NCBI GenBank assembly: GCA_910579085.1
Contig: CAJTRU010000018.1
Location: 1 to 58,570, forward strand
DNA from: an uncultured Lachnospiraceae bacterium
Lineage (GTDB): Bacteria; Bacillota; Clostridia; Lachnospirales; Lachnospiraceae
Direction of reading: 5' to 3'
Length of the DNA stretch: 58,570 nt
The translations under genes were made by a program, and so were the position numbers. Positions 36,722 through 46,773 of this stretch are shown here, piece by piece (the stretch's first letter is position 1; each line of letters opens with the position of its first letter). The notes below the pieces were generated by a model. It worked only from the letters and a program-made list of their open reading frames with translations, did no database searches and had not been told where the DNA came from.

Positions 36722-36959
36722 AGCTATGAACAGAATAGTAGGTATCTGGAATTTTCAGAGAGAAGCCGTATGGTGCGAGGCTTTATTGGAAAGATACTGA
36801 ACCAGCCTGGGAGCTGTGGGTTTCCACCGGAAGTCACCGTTATCACAGACGTATATAAGCAACAGCTTATTAATGAGTGCAGGTTAGCCTGAATTTAGGT
36901 GGTACCGCGGGATTTATCCGCCCTAAGATATGTGTAAAACATATTTTAGGGCTTTTTTA
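36722..36959 (+). promoter_or_regulatory. T-box leader, Pro specifier
   Basis: AGGTGGTACCGCGG (36897-36910) is the antiterminator motif. AGAGAAGCCG is the kink-turn region and CCA in GGGTTTCCACCGG (about 36826) is the likely specifier. A long terminator stem with T run follows. Controls proS. Confidence 0.88.
36920..36959 (+). terminator. T-box terminator (Pro)
   Basis: GCCCTAAGATATGT pairs with ACATATTTTAGGGC (one mismatch), then a T run. Confidence 0.88.
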
Positions 36960-37029
36960 TTTTATTAGTAACTGCTAATTGTCTGTTTATAAGCCAGGGA
37001 TAAAATCCAGAAAGGACGGGATATAATTT

Positions 37030-38769
37030 ATGAAGGTAGCAAATTTAGTAGGACAGAGGTTTAAAGAAAGGCCAGCAGACTGCGTAATTGACAGCCATGC
37101 GCTTATGGTACGCGGCGGGTTTATGAAATATGTGGGCAATGGTATTTATTCAGAGTTTCCTGCACTTAGAAGGGTTACAGCTAAAATTGAAAATATAATA
37201 CGCAAAGAGATGGATGCAATAGACGGGCAGGAAGTTCTTTTTCCTGTTGTGCTGCCAGCTTCTTTATGGGAAGAGTCGGGCAGGTATGAAAGCGTTGGCA
37301 ATGAACTTGTACGTTTTAAGGACAGGAGTGGTTCAAACCATGTGCTTGGAATGACACACGAAGAGGCTGCTGTACATCTTGTACGTGAATATGCACAGTC
37401 TTATACAAAATATCCGTTTATGATTTACCAGATACAGCGCAAGTTCAGGGATGAAGCAAGGCCAAGGGCTGGAATGATACGTGTACGTGAATTTACAATG
37501 AAAGATGCTTATTCATTCCATACCTCACAGGAAGACCTTGACAAATACTATGAAGTATGTTTCCAGGCATATAACCGCATTTTCCAGAAAGCAGGTGTGC
37601 CAGAAGTTATTACAGTACAGTCTGACTCAGGTATGATGGGTGGCAGTGTTTCACATGAGTATATGCTTTTAACACCTGTTGGTGAAGATTCGATAGTTAT
37701 TTGTGATGAATGTGGCTACCGTTCTAATATGGAAGCAGCAGAAAACCAGGTTATAAATAATGCTGGCACAGCAGAGGAATTGGAATGTATAGAAACACCA
37801 GACTGCAAAACAATAGAGGATGTGTGTGCTTTCCTGGAAAGTGATGTTGAAACTTCATGTAAAGCTGTTGTATACCAGAAGAATTCTGATGATAAGTTTG
37901 TAGTTGCATTTGTACGTGGAGATTATGAAGTAAATGAAACAAAGTTAAGGAATATAGTTGGTGAAGAAATCCATACTGCTGTAATTACAGATGAGGACTG
38001 CCTTACTGCTGGCTATATAGGGCCTTATAATTTCCCAGAGGAAGCAGAATTTTACCTGGATGTTTCATTAAAAGGGATTGCAAGCCTTGTGGCTGGTGCT
38101 AATAAAGAGGGATACCACTATAAAGGCCTTAATCTTGAAAGGGATTTAGAAAGTGCCAGTTATGTGGATATTGCCAAGGTTAAAGAAGGTGGTATTTGTC
38201 CTTGCTGCCAAAAACCATCACTGGCAATTAAGCGTGGTATAGAAGTTGGTAATATTTTCCAGTTAGGCACAAAGTATACTAAGTCAATGGATATGCAGTA
38301 TACAGATGAAAATGGCAAAAACAATTATCCTGTAATGGGATGTTATGGCATAGGTGTAGGGCGTCTTGCTGCTTCTATATGTGAAGCGCACCATGATGAA
38401 TACGGGCCTGTATGGCCAATTTCAATAGCACCATGGGAAGTCCAGTTGTGCTGCCTGCGTGCAGATGATGAAGAAACTAAAAAGACAGCAGACAGCCTTT
38501 ATAACAGTTTGCAAAATGACGGGATAGAAGTTATTTATGATGACAGGAGTGTAAGGCCTGGTGAAATGTTCTCTGATGCTGACCTTATAGGTGCACCAAT
38601 ACGTGTAATTGCCAGTCCGCGTAATCTTAAAGAGTCTGCTGTTGAAATTACTACAAGGGATAAATCTGTAAAAGAATTAGTTCCTGTAGAAAAAGCAGCA
38701 GAATTTATAAAGGATTTACGTCTTAAACTTTTTGCAGAGATAGACTCACATGTTGAAAACTATAAGTAA
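37030..38769 (+). CDS. proS: Proline--tRNA ligase (bacterial type with editing insert)
   Basis: 579 aa, full length. Class II core: RGGFMKYVGNGIYSEFPALRR, motif 1 and 2 (LGMTHEEAAVHLVREYA; RKFRDEARPRAGMIRVREFTM), the INS editing domain (about 225-385, AVVYQKNSDDKFVVAFVRGD), motif 3 (GCYGIGVGRLAASICEAHHDE) and the anticodon-binding domain. A CDECGYRS/CPCCQK cysteine pattern is present. Start after GGACGGG. Directly controlled by the Pro T-box. Confidence 0.97.
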   Translation: MKVANLVGQRFKERPADCVIDSHALMVRGGFMKYVGNGIYSEFPALRRVTAKIENIIRKEMDAIDGQEVLFPVVLPASLWEESGRYESVGNELVRFKDRSGSNHVLGMTHEEAAVHLVREYAQSYTKYPFMIYQIQRKFRDEARPRAGMIRVREFTMKDAYSFHTSQEDLDKYYEVCFQAYNRIFQKAGVPEVITVQSDSGMMGGSVSHEYMLLTPVGEDSIVICDECGYRSNMEAAENQVINNAGTAEELECIETPDCKTIEDVCAFLESDVETSCKAVVYQKNSDDKFVVAFVRGDYEVNETKLRNIVGEEIHTAVITDEDCLTAGYIGPYNFPEEAEFYLDVSLKGIASLVAGANKEGYHYKGLNLERDLESASYVDIAKVKEGGICPCCQKPSLAIKRGIEVGNIFQLGTKYTKSMDMQYTDENGKNNYPVMGCYGIGVGRLAASICEAHHDEYGPVWPISIAPWEVQLCCLRADDEETKKTADSLYNSLQNDGIEVIYDDRSVRPGEMFSDADLIGAPIRVIASPRNLKESAVEITTRDKSVKELVPVEKAAEFIKDLRLKLFAEIDSHVENYK

Positions 38770-39138
38770 ATATATTATAATATATAAATGAATATCAAAT
38801 ATCAGAAATTGTATATATAGAATTTTCATAATATAGAAATTGTGTATATAGAATTTGCCTGTATATATGGATATAACGGCTTTGCCTGTATGGGAAATGA
38901 ATTATAAGACAGAATTTTGAAAAATTTTGACAAAACTATTATATATATAGCTCTAAGCGCCGATATAATATACAGATTATAACCTTATCAAAATTCTTGT
39001 GGAAACATAGCATACTGCCAGGGGATTTTGGTATAATGGTAAAGGGCAGGAAGGCTGCAAGGCTGGTTTCTGTCTGTACAGGTTATTATATAATATTGAA
39101 GAACGGATGCTTTATATATATTCAAGGAGGAATTTTTT
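38770..39138. promoter_or_regulatory. AT-rich leader before flagellin with sigma-28-like -10
   Basis: No gene. A GTATATAGAATTTT-type unit recurs near 38812-38860. GCCGATAT at 38959-38966 matches the flagellar sigma factor -10 box (GCCGATAA). The -35 box is not clear at the usual distance. AAGGAGG lies just before the flagellin ATG. Confidence 0.5.
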
Positions 39139-40005
39139 ATGGTTATTAAACATAATATGTCTACACAGTTTGCCACAAGGCATCTTAATATAGCGGAAGA
39201 CGTTAAAGGCAAGGCAACAGAAAGGCTGACTACCGGCTACAGGATAAACAGGGCAGCAGACAGCGCTGCAAGCATGGTGGTATGGGAGTCTATAAGAAAC
39301 CAGGTAAGGGGACTTAACCAGGCAGGCAAAAATTCACAGGATGGACAGGGATTTATAAATACTGCTGATTCAGGAATGAACGAGCTTACTTCAATACTCC
39401 ACAGAATGAAAGAACTCTGTGTACAGGGGGCTAATGATACAAATACTGCTGAGGACAGGGAAGATATCCAGATGGAAATTGATGCCCTTAACAATGAAAT
39501 AAACAGGATAGCAGAGGAAACCGAGTTCAATAAAATCAAGATTTTTAAAGACCCAGGTTATGACGCTGAAGACCCAGACTGGCAGCCAGGAGGCAATGGT
39601 GTTGAAGGAAACAGGGAATTTGTATTCCAGGTAGGAGCGAACTCCAAACAGTTAGTTTCAACACGTCTTCCAGTTTTTAATACAAAAATACTTGGCACAG
39701 AGGGTGTAAATGTATCAAATTCTGTCAATGCTACAAGCGGGCTTGCAGTACTTGATAAATCTTTAGAGATTGTAGACCTTGAGCGCTCAAGGCTTGGAGC
39801 AGTATCCAACAGGCTTGAACATGCCTATGCTAATTCTTCAAACGCTTCTGAGAATTCACAGAATTCAGAAGCAACTATACGTGATACTGATATAGCAGAT
39901 GAGGCGATAGCATATGCAACTGCTGATATACTACAACAGGCAGATGTTGCAATGATTGCACAGGCAAATGGTGAGAGGGAAACAATATTAGCAATGGTAT
40001 TATAA
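39139..40005 (+). CDS. Flagellin
   Basis: 288 aa. N-terminal D0/D1 helices (MVIKHNMSTQFATRHLNIAE, TERLTTGYRINRAADSAASM, GFINTADSGMNELTSILHRM) and the C-terminal helix (NSEATIRDTDIADEAIAYAT, ILQQADVAMIAQAN) are present, with a short variable middle. It builds the extracellular filament by the flagellar export route, hence no signal peptide. It stands without other flagellar genes in this window, so it may be one of several flagellin copies. Confidence 0.96.
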   Translation: MVIKHNMSTQFATRHLNIAEDVKGKATERLTTGYRINRAADSAASMVVWESIRNQVRGLNQAGKNSQDGQGFINTADSGMNELTSILHRMKELCVQGANDTNTAEDREDIQMEIDALNNEINRIAEETEFNKIKIFKDPGYDAEDPDWQPGGNGVEGNREFVFQVGANSKQLVSTRLPVFNTKILGTEGVNVSNSVNATSGLAVLDKSLEIVDLERSRLGAVSNRLEHAYANSSNASENSQNSEATIRDTDIADEAIAYATADILQQADVAMIAQANGERETILAMVL

Positions 40006-40026
40006 AAATTTAACATAGTTGTTTTC

Positions 40027-40056
40027 TTCAGGCTTCAATATTTATTGAAGCCTGAA
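40027..40056 (+). terminator. Perfect 14-bp palindrome after flagellin
   Basis: TTCAGGCTTCAATA-TT-TATTGAAGCCTGAA. Little T run follows, so it may stabilise the mRNA end as much as terminate. Confidence 0.65.
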
Positions 40057-40086
40057 ATTATATAATCACATAATTGGAGAATTGAT

Positions 40087-41442
40087 ATGAATAATACTTC
40101 TGGCAATAGAGGTGGTACGGTTATAATTGAACCTGTATACCCGCATCCTATGCTTATACATATAAGCAGGCTGGCTGATGGTAATGAAAACATGCTAAAG
40201 GATGGAAGGGTATTTTTAAACCAGTATTATGATAAATATAACAATGCAGAAAATAATGCAGATGGCAGTATAAATAATGAAATGCTCCTGTTACAGCTTG
40301 CATATGAGAAAAATATTGTAACTGCATTTTTTGAATGTAATAAAAGGGAGCAGTGGCGCAAGCGTGTTTTAATAGAGAAATCAATTAACCTGCTTGTCAA
40401 TTCCGTAGCTGAAAAATATGCAGTTATAGTTATAGAAAGCCTTATGTTTGCATTTGGCTGGCAGTTCCGCATTGATATTAACCGTAAATGGGAAGCTACA
40501 GAAGAAGAACGTGCCAATTTCCATGAGAAAACTGTATTTGAAAAGCGTCTCCAGAATGATATGATTGGACAAATACAGATTATTAATAATAACAGGAAAA
40601 TTGATATTTCAGAATATATGGAGGATGAAACAAGCCAGGACACAAATGCAAATACTGCATATAATAATACTGGTGGCAGTGACAGTGGTGTTCCAGATAG
40701 TGTAACAGAAGAAATTCCAGAACATTATAATGAAGATTATGGCACTGGCAGCCGCCAGAACCAGGAAACAGCCAGTAACAGAAGACGGACAGGTACTGCC
40801 TCCAGAAAGGAGAAAGCTTTGCAGAAAAACAGCCAGAAAGAAAGTAATGACAAAGCCAGCCAGGATAATGGCATTGATGGTATCCCAGACCCTGTAATGG
40901 AATATAAGAAGATGGAAGAAGCTAAGTATTATAAGCATATGAATATAAGGAACAAGCGTGTTTTAAAGAAAGCTTTCCAGGGAAATGCTTCAAGCCAGTG
41001 TGAAATGGGTGATTATTATGCAGAAAAGGACGGAGGGCATCTTGACTACCAGGAGGCAGCAAAGTGGTATTCTGCTTCTGCAAGGAAAGGCTATGAAAGG
41101 GCATCTTTTGAACTTGGCAAACTATATGACCAGAACCCGCCGGAAATTGAAGATGCAAAGGACAAGGCAGTACAGATATACACCACTATGGCTGAACAAG
41201 GGCTTCCAACAGCACAATGTATTCTTGGCATGAAATACTGGTTTGGTGATGGTGTTGAAATTGATTTTAAAAAGGCAATAAACTGGTTACAGAAGGCAGC
41301 AGCCCAGAAACATGATGCAGCAATAAGAAGCCTTGCAGATTTATATGCAGCAATAAATGATTCTGAAAATGCATACAGATGGTATAAAACCGGGGCTTCA
41401 TATGGTGATGACTACTGCCGCAAGAAACTTAGGAATTATTAA
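40087..41442 (+). CDS. Sel1-repeat protein with unknown N-terminal domain
   Basis: 451 aa. Residues about 1-180 are a helical domain not recognised. About 180-270 is a low-complexity Asn/Ser/Gln/Lys linker. The C-terminal 150 residues hold about four Sel1/TPR-like repeats (ASSQCEMGDYYAE, EAAKWYSASARKGYERASFE, LPTAQCILGMKYWFGDGVE, AINWLQKAAAQKHDAA). Sel1 proteins are adaptors for protein complexes. No signal peptide. Position after flagellin hints at, but does not prove, a link with it. Confidence 0.85.
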   Translation: MNNTSGNRGGTVIIEPVYPHPMLIHISRLADGNENMLKDGRVFLNQYYDKYNNAENNADGSINNEMLLLQLAYEKNIVTAFFECNKREQWRKRVLIEKSINLLVNSVAEKYAVIVIESLMFAFGWQFRIDINRKWEATEEERANFHEKTVFEKRLQNDMIGQIQIINNNRKIDISEYMEDETSQDTNANTAYNNTGGSDSGVPDSVTEEIPEHYNEDYGTGSRQNQETASNRRRTGTASRKEKALQKNSQKESNDKASQDNGIDGIPDPVMEYKKMEEAKYYKHMNIRNKRVLKKAFQGNASSQCEMGDYYAEKDGGHLDYQEAAKWYSASARKGYERASFELGKLYDQNPPEIEDAKDKAVQIYTTMAEQGLPTAQCILGMKYWFGDGVEIDFKKAINWLQKAAAQKHDAAIRSLADLYAAINDSENAYRWYKTGASYGDDYCRKKLRNY

Positions 41443-41544
41443 CAACTGACATTTTTACACCAATTCTGACATTTTAATATTTTCTCCTGCTTTAATATTT
41501 GTTAAAATAACCCCATAATAAATTTTGAAAGAGAGGGGTATATA

Positions 41545-44500
41545 ATGAAACGGACAAAAAAGCGGGGGAAATATTTTTTTAAGCCTTGTATTACTGCTGT
41601 AACATTATCAGCAGTTGTGTTATCAGGTATTCCAGTACAAGGGCTTTCTGGCATTGTAAAAACTGCAAGTGCAGCGGGAACACCAGCAGAAAGGGAAGAC
41701 AATACAATAGTCTATTTTGTAGATTGTGGTGACTATAATGTAACAACTGTATCAGAGGGAGACCAGTTTGGCACACATAACAGTGTTACAGACCAGATTT
41801 ATGGCAAAGACCCGGTAACAGGATATGCATGGGGTATTGATGATACAATTAGTACACCTGCTGTTAATGGAAGTTCAAATACTGGCGGTGTAGATACGGA
41901 CTGGACATGGCCATATGAGTCTAATACGGCAGACGGAGTACCTAAGACTTCATCTAACCGCTATACCAAGAACCAGTTTGAGAAAGGTATTGAAACAAGG
42001 TATCTGGACTATAAATTTGAAATTGAAAATGGTACATATTATATTGAGGCAGGTTTTGCAGACCCGTGGGGATGCTCAAAAGAACCAGCAATTTACCTGA
42101 ATAAAGACCAGAAAGATGAAAAACTTGTTTCAGAAGCATTTGATGTAGCAGCAGGAGGACCAGCAGTTACAACATTTACTGTTACAGATGGTGTATTGTC
42201 ACTAAATTTAAGAGGGAGCGGCACAAATAATCTTGCAATTAATTTAACATATATAATTATAAAGAAAGCAGATGCTGCTTCAATGGTTAAGACTGATTAT
42301 AATGCACTGGATATTAAAACAGAAGTATCTTCTGATATTATACTTCCAGTAACTGGCAAAGGCGGAAGCAGCATTACATGGACATCATCAAATCCAGATA
42401 TAATAAGTGCAGATGGCAAGGTGGCTGTGCCAGAAGCTGGTGCAGGTGATGCAAATGTAACCCTTACAGCCACAATTGTAAATGGAACTGAAAAAATGGA
42501 GAAAAAATTTGAGGTAACAGTTATGGCAAAAAGTGATTTTACAGGATTATCAGATTTTAATATGGGTGAAGTACAGGTAACAGACAGTTACTATGTTAAT
42601 TCACTGGATAAAGAGAATAAATACCTGTTATCCCTGGACACAGACAGGCTGCTTGCAGGCTTCAGGGAAACAGCAGGATGTATTGCAGGCATGACGCCGG
42701 ATGATGTAATCCAGTATATGAATAATGCGGAGCGCTATGGCGGCGGATGGGAAAATGCACTTATAGGCGGCCACACCCTTGGGCACTGGCTTTCTGCTAT
42801 GGCACAGGCATATGCTAATAAAGGCACTAATGAGAGTGACAGGGCAGATATAAAAAAGACACTTGACAGTGTAATAGATGCACTTGCAGACTGCCAGGCA
42901 AAGACAAATGGCACAGAATATGAAGGTTATTTATTTGGTGCAACCCTTCCAAGCAGCACGGATTTTGATATACAGTTTGACAATGTAGAAAAGGGGCTGG
43001 CAAATATTTCAACACAGGCATGGGTTCCCTGGTATACAATGCATAAAATACTTGCAGGGCTTATAACTACATATGAACTTGAGGGCAATGAAACAGCTTA
43101 TAATATAGCTAAAAATCTTGGTAACTGGATTTATAACAGGGTTATAAAGTGGGACGCTTCTACACAGAAAACTGTACTGGGCATAGAATATGGCGGTATG
43201 AATGACTGCCTGTATGATTTATATGATATAGTTGCAGCAAAAGAAGGAAAAGAAGCTGCTGCCAGGTACGCAGAAGCAGCACACCAGTTTGATGAAGAAA
43301 CACTTTTTAATAAAGTTTATAATGGTACAAAAAATGCACTTGACAATACACATGCCAATACTACTATACCTAAGTTTCTTGGTGCATTAAACAGGTATGA
43401 AACACTTGGTGATGGAAAATACCTTGAATATACAGAGAGTTTCTGGGACTATGTTGTAAATAACCACAGTTATATTACAGGTGGCAACAGTGAATGGGAA
43501 CATTTTGGGGCAGATAATATTCTTGATGCAGAAAGGACAAATTGCAACTGTGAAACCTGTAACACATACAATATGCTTAAACTTTCACGTAAGCTTTTTA
43601 TGGTTACAGGAAAGCCAAAGTATACTAACTTCTATGAAAATACACTTATAAATGCAATTATGCCATCACAGAACCCTGAAACTGGCATGAGCATGTATTT
43701 CCAGCCAATGGCAAGCGGATACCATAAAGTTTTTGGCACAGAAGAAGGGAATTTCTGGTGCTGTACAGGTTCTGGAATGGAGAATTTTACAAAGTTAAAT
43801 GACAGCATTTATTACCAGAAAGACAATAACATTATAATAGCACAATATCTTGCTTCCGAAGCAGAGTTTAAGGCAGGAAACCTGAAGATAACCCAGGAAG
43901 GGGATTTATCAAAGTCAGATACATTTACAATTACAGTAAAAGCACTTGGACAAGGGGAAGTAAACGGAGGACTTAGGCTGCGCCTTCCAGACTGGCTTGC
44001 AGGTGAGGCAGCAGTAACTGTTAATGGTGAAGCTTATAAACCTGCGGTTAAAGAAGATTACGCTGTAATCCCGCAAAATATGGTTAAAGACGGAACAAAG
44101 ATTACAATTACACTTCCAATGGAAACAAGGGCTTATAACCTGCCTGACAATGAAAATACATATGCTTTTAAATATGGCCCATATGTACTTAGTGCAAAAC
44201 TTGGCACAGATAAACAGGCACAGGGCACAACAGGTGTAAATGTTTCAATTTCAACAACAAAGGCTATAAACAATGATAAGGTACAGATTACATCGGCGGA
44301 CAGTGTAAAACAGTATATGGAAAATATCAGCCAGAACATGGTTAAAGCAGATGGAAAAATGGAATTTACATTATCAGGTACTAATAATAAATATATATTT
44401 GTGCCACATTACAGCCAGTACAAAGAAAGCTATGCAATATACTGGACATTTACAGTAGATGAGGAAGCAAGGGATTCAGGTGCAGTCCTTGAAGAGAAAG

Positions 44501-46557
44501 ACAGGGCAAGGAAAGAAGCAGCGGTAACGGAAGCAGCCAGGCCAGGTTACGGCCAGGATGAACTTGGATTTACAGAAAGCGGTGCAGGCTCAACAGGAAG
44601 CACAAGCCCTTGTTACCGTTTCGCCAATGCTGGCGGCTCATTTAAGTATGATTTTAAAGTAGCAGATAGTGGTGACAGTTACCTTATATGTACATTTGCC
44701 AAAGAAGAAGACGGAAAGACAATTAAAATAAGTTCGGGAAGTACAGTATTATTTGATGGGGTACTGGACAGCAAGGCAGACAGCGCAGAAGTAGTAAATC
44801 TTGCAGCTTCTGATACAGACAGTTACTACCAGGTTAAAATATTAATCCCGGCAGATGTTATTACTGCCAATAAGACAGATACACGCCTTGCAGGCACAGA
44901 AACAGAGAAAGCAGAAAGCGGTTATACATTTATACCAGTTACATTTGAAAGTGCAAAAAGCGGTGAAGCTTCTGCAAAAATATGCCTTATGAATTATGTA
45001 ATGAAAGCATATTCAAAGGACAATTCACTGGCAGACATAACATCATCTACAGGGAAAGTTTCAAAAGACGGGGATGTATATACAATTAATTTCTCATATA
45101 AAGATACACCAAAGGCTAAATTTGAGATAGCAGACAGCAGGGGATATGTTAGCATTGATGGAAATGCTATTGACGAAACAGCAGAAAAGACCCTTAAAGT
45201 AACAGGACAGGTTACAATATATAATGTAAAGGTATATGCAGAAGACTTTGAAAGTTTTAAAGAATACACAGTTAAAGCAGTTACAGACTTTGCAGGAATT
45301 GAAAGCCAGTTAAAGCCATATCTTGCAGGAGGATATTCATTTGAAGGAAAGACAGATGGTGCAACAGCAGTAACAAAAGCATTTAAACCTGTAGAAACAG
45401 CAAATACAGAATATATATATACAGAAGGCATAAACGGCAAAGCAATAAAACTGTCTGGAGATTATGGTTTATTACTTGGCAATGCAAATAAACTTGGTGA
45501 AAGCTATACAATAAGCTGGTGGATGAAACCAGACAGCATTGGAAGTGCAGTTGACCCAACATTTGCAGCAGGCACATTCAGCCCGGAATACTGGCTTAAT
45601 GCAACATTTGACGCTAAAATCTGGTCAAACCACGGCGGATATATTGAAACAAAAGCAGCAAATGCTTACCAGGCAGAAACATGGCAGCATGTGGCAATAA
45701 CAGTGGATGGTGAAACAGAGGGCAGTTCTCCTGGAACAGTGGCAGGCACATTATATGTAAATGGAGAAGCTGTATCAAAAGGTGATGTTGCAAAAGGCAT
45801 AATGACAAACAATGGTGCAAAACTCTACTTTGGTGTAAATGCATGGGATGCGTATTTTAAAGGCGCAGTAGATGAAATAATGTTATTTAACAAGGCAATT
45901 TCAGAAGATGAAGTACATGCATTAAATGCAGGAATAGGTGTAAGTTTTATATCAGGCGGTAATAATACTGCCAATAACGGCAGTGGCAATAATAACAATG
46001 GTGACAGCAATAATGGAAGCAGTACAGTAAAGAAAAACAATATAAAAATAAAAGTACAAGGCACGGCAGACGGTGCAAAAAACAGGACTGTAAAAACAGG
46101 AAGCAAATTAAAACTTGTGGCAGATACTTCTGTAATTTGGAAATCATCAGATAAGAAAATTGCATCTGTTTCAGGCAAAGGCATTGTAAAAGTAAAGAAA
46201 AAGGCGGGAACAGCCATAATAACTGTCATTTCCCAGAAGGACAAAAAACAAAAAGCAGAATTTGTCTTAAATGTAGTTAAAAAAGCAAAGAAAAATAAAG
46301 TGCTGGAACTTCATAAAACAAAATATACATTAGATAAAAAAGGTGCAAAAGTACAGATAAAAGTAAAAAAACTTACTAAAGACACTACAGACATGCTGGA
46401 ATATAAAGTAATATCAGGCACAGCTAATGTAAAAACTGATATATATGGTGGAATTACTATTAAGGCAAAACCTGGCAGTAAGGCGAAAAAAGCCAAAGTA
46501 AGGGTTACTTGTGGAAAAGCCTCAGAAGTAGTGGTTATTACAATTAAACCGCAATAA
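41545..46557 (+). CDS. Large secreted GH127 beta-L-arabinofuranosidase-like enzyme
   Basis: 1670 aa. Signal peptide (basic start, hydrophobic helix, cleavage near SAAG, about residue 44). A malectin-like sugar-binding region (about 50-250) and a bacterial Ig-like domain (about 255-330) come first. The GH127 (DUF1680) catalytic domain spans about 332-860, then a jelly-roll part, a LamG-like domain (about 1265-1470), and a linker plus Big_2-type Ig domain (about 1500-1670). Catalytic site by analogy with HypBA1: Glu652 (EHF), Glu670 and Cys672 (ETC), Cys739-Cys740 (FWCCTGSG), the zinc/nucleophile set. No LPXTG motif. Acts outside the cell on arabinofuranosides. Confidence 0.9.
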   Translation: MKRTKKRGKYFFKPCITAVTLSAVVLSGIPVQGLSGIVKTASAAGTPAEREDNTIVYFVDCGDYNVTTVSEGDQFGTHNSVTDQIYGKDPVTGYAWGIDDTISTPAVNGSSNTGGVDTDWTWPYESNTADGVPKTSSNRYTKNQFEKGIETRYLDYKFEIENGTYYIEAGFADPWGCSKEPAIYLNKDQKDEKLVSEAFDVAAGGPAVTTFTVTDGVLSLNLRGSGTNNLAINLTYIIIKKADAASMVKTDYNALDIKTEVSSDIILPVTGKGGSSITWTSSNPDIISADGKVAVPEAGAGDANVTLTATIVNGTEKMEKKFEVTVMAKSDFTGLSDFNMGEVQVTDSYYVNSLDKENKYLLSLDTDRLLAGFRETAGCIAGMTPDDVIQYMNNAERYGGGWENALIGGHTLGHWLSAMAQAYANKGTNESDRADIKKTLDSVIDALADCQAKTNGTEYEGYLFGATLPSSTDFDIQFDNVEKGLANISTQAWVPWYTMHKILAGLITTYELEGNETAYNIAKNLGNWIYNRVIKWDASTQKTVLGIEYGGMNDCLYDLYDIVAAKEGKEAAARYAEAAHQFDEETLFNKVYNGTKNALDNTHANTTIPKFLGALNRYETLGDGKYLEYTESFWDYVVNNHSYITGGNSEWEHFGADNILDAERTNCNCETCNTYNMLKLSRKLFMVTGKPKYTNFYENTLINAIMPSQNPETGMSMYFQPMASGYHKVFGTEEGNFWCCTGSGMENFTKLNDSIYYQKDNNIIIAQYLASEAEFKAGNLKITQEGDLSKSDTFTITVKALGQGEVNGGLRLRLPDWLAGEAAVTVNGEAYKPAVKEDYAVIPQNMVKDGTKITITLPMETRAYNLPDNENTYAFKYGPYVLSAKLGTDKQAQGTTGVNVSISTTKAINNDKVQITSADSVKQYMENISQNMVKADGKMEFTLSGTNNKYIFVPHYSQYKESYAIYWTFTVDEEARDSGAVLEEKDRARKEAAVTEAARPGYGQDELGFTESGAGSTGSTSPCYRFANAGGSFKYDFKVADSGDSYLICTFAKEEDGKTIKISSGSTVLFDGVLDSKADSAEVVNLAASDTDSYYQVKILIPADVITANKTDTRLAGTETEKAESGYTFIPVTFESAKSGEASAKICLMNYVMKAYSKDNSLADITSSTGKVSKDGDVYTINFSYKDTPKAKFEIADSRGYVSIDGNAIDETAEKTLKVTGQVTIYNVKVYAEDFESFKEYTVKAVTDFAGIESQLKPYLAGGYSFEGKTDGATAVTKAFKPVETANTEYIYTEGINGKAIKLSGDYGLLLGNANKLGESYTISWWMKPDSIGSAVDPTFAAGTFSPEYWLNATFDAKIWSNHGGYIETKAANAYQAETWQHVAITVDGETEGSSPGTVAGTLYVNGEAVSKGDVAKGIMTNNGAKLYFGVNAWDAYFKGAVDEIMLFNKAISEDEVHALNAGIGVSFISGGNNTANNGSGNNNNGDSNNGSSTVKKNNIKIKVQGTADGAKNRTVKTGSKLKLVADTSVIWKSSDKKIASVSGKGIVKVKKKAGTAIITVISQKDKKQKAEFVLNVVKKAKKNKVLELHKTKYTLDKKGAKVQIKVKKLTKDTTDMLEYKVISGTANVKTDIYGGITIKAKPGSKAKKAKVRVTCGKASEVVVITIKPQ

Positions 46558-46587
46558 AGCTGCTAGTTAGTTTTATTGTTTGTATAG

Positions 46588-46624
46588 ATATAGCAGGGTT
46601 ATAATTAATAAAATCCTGCTATAT
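46588..46624 (+). terminator. Hairpin after the GH127 gene
   Basis: ATATAGCAGG pairs with CCTGCTATAT around a 17-base AT-rich loop; a T-rich run follows. Confidence 0.7.
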
Positions 46625-46676
46625 TTCTATTTATTTGGTAAAATTATAAAATAATTTTATATATAATTTTCCAATA

Positions 46677-46749
46677 TAGACATTTTGTATAGATTAGAGT
46701 ATAATTATAAATACAAGAATAAAATTAAATAATCTGGACAGAATGTCTA
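46677..46749. repeat. Inverted repeat upstream of the ATPase gene
   Basis: TAGACATTTTGTATAGATTA (46677-46696) and the inverted TAATCTGGACAGAATGTCTA (46730-46749) agree at 16 of 20 positions, 33 bases apart, ending 24 bases before the ATG. Could be an operator or a border of the two-gene module. Confidence 0.5.
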
Positions 46750-46773
46750 TTATTAATAAGAACAGGTGGAAAT

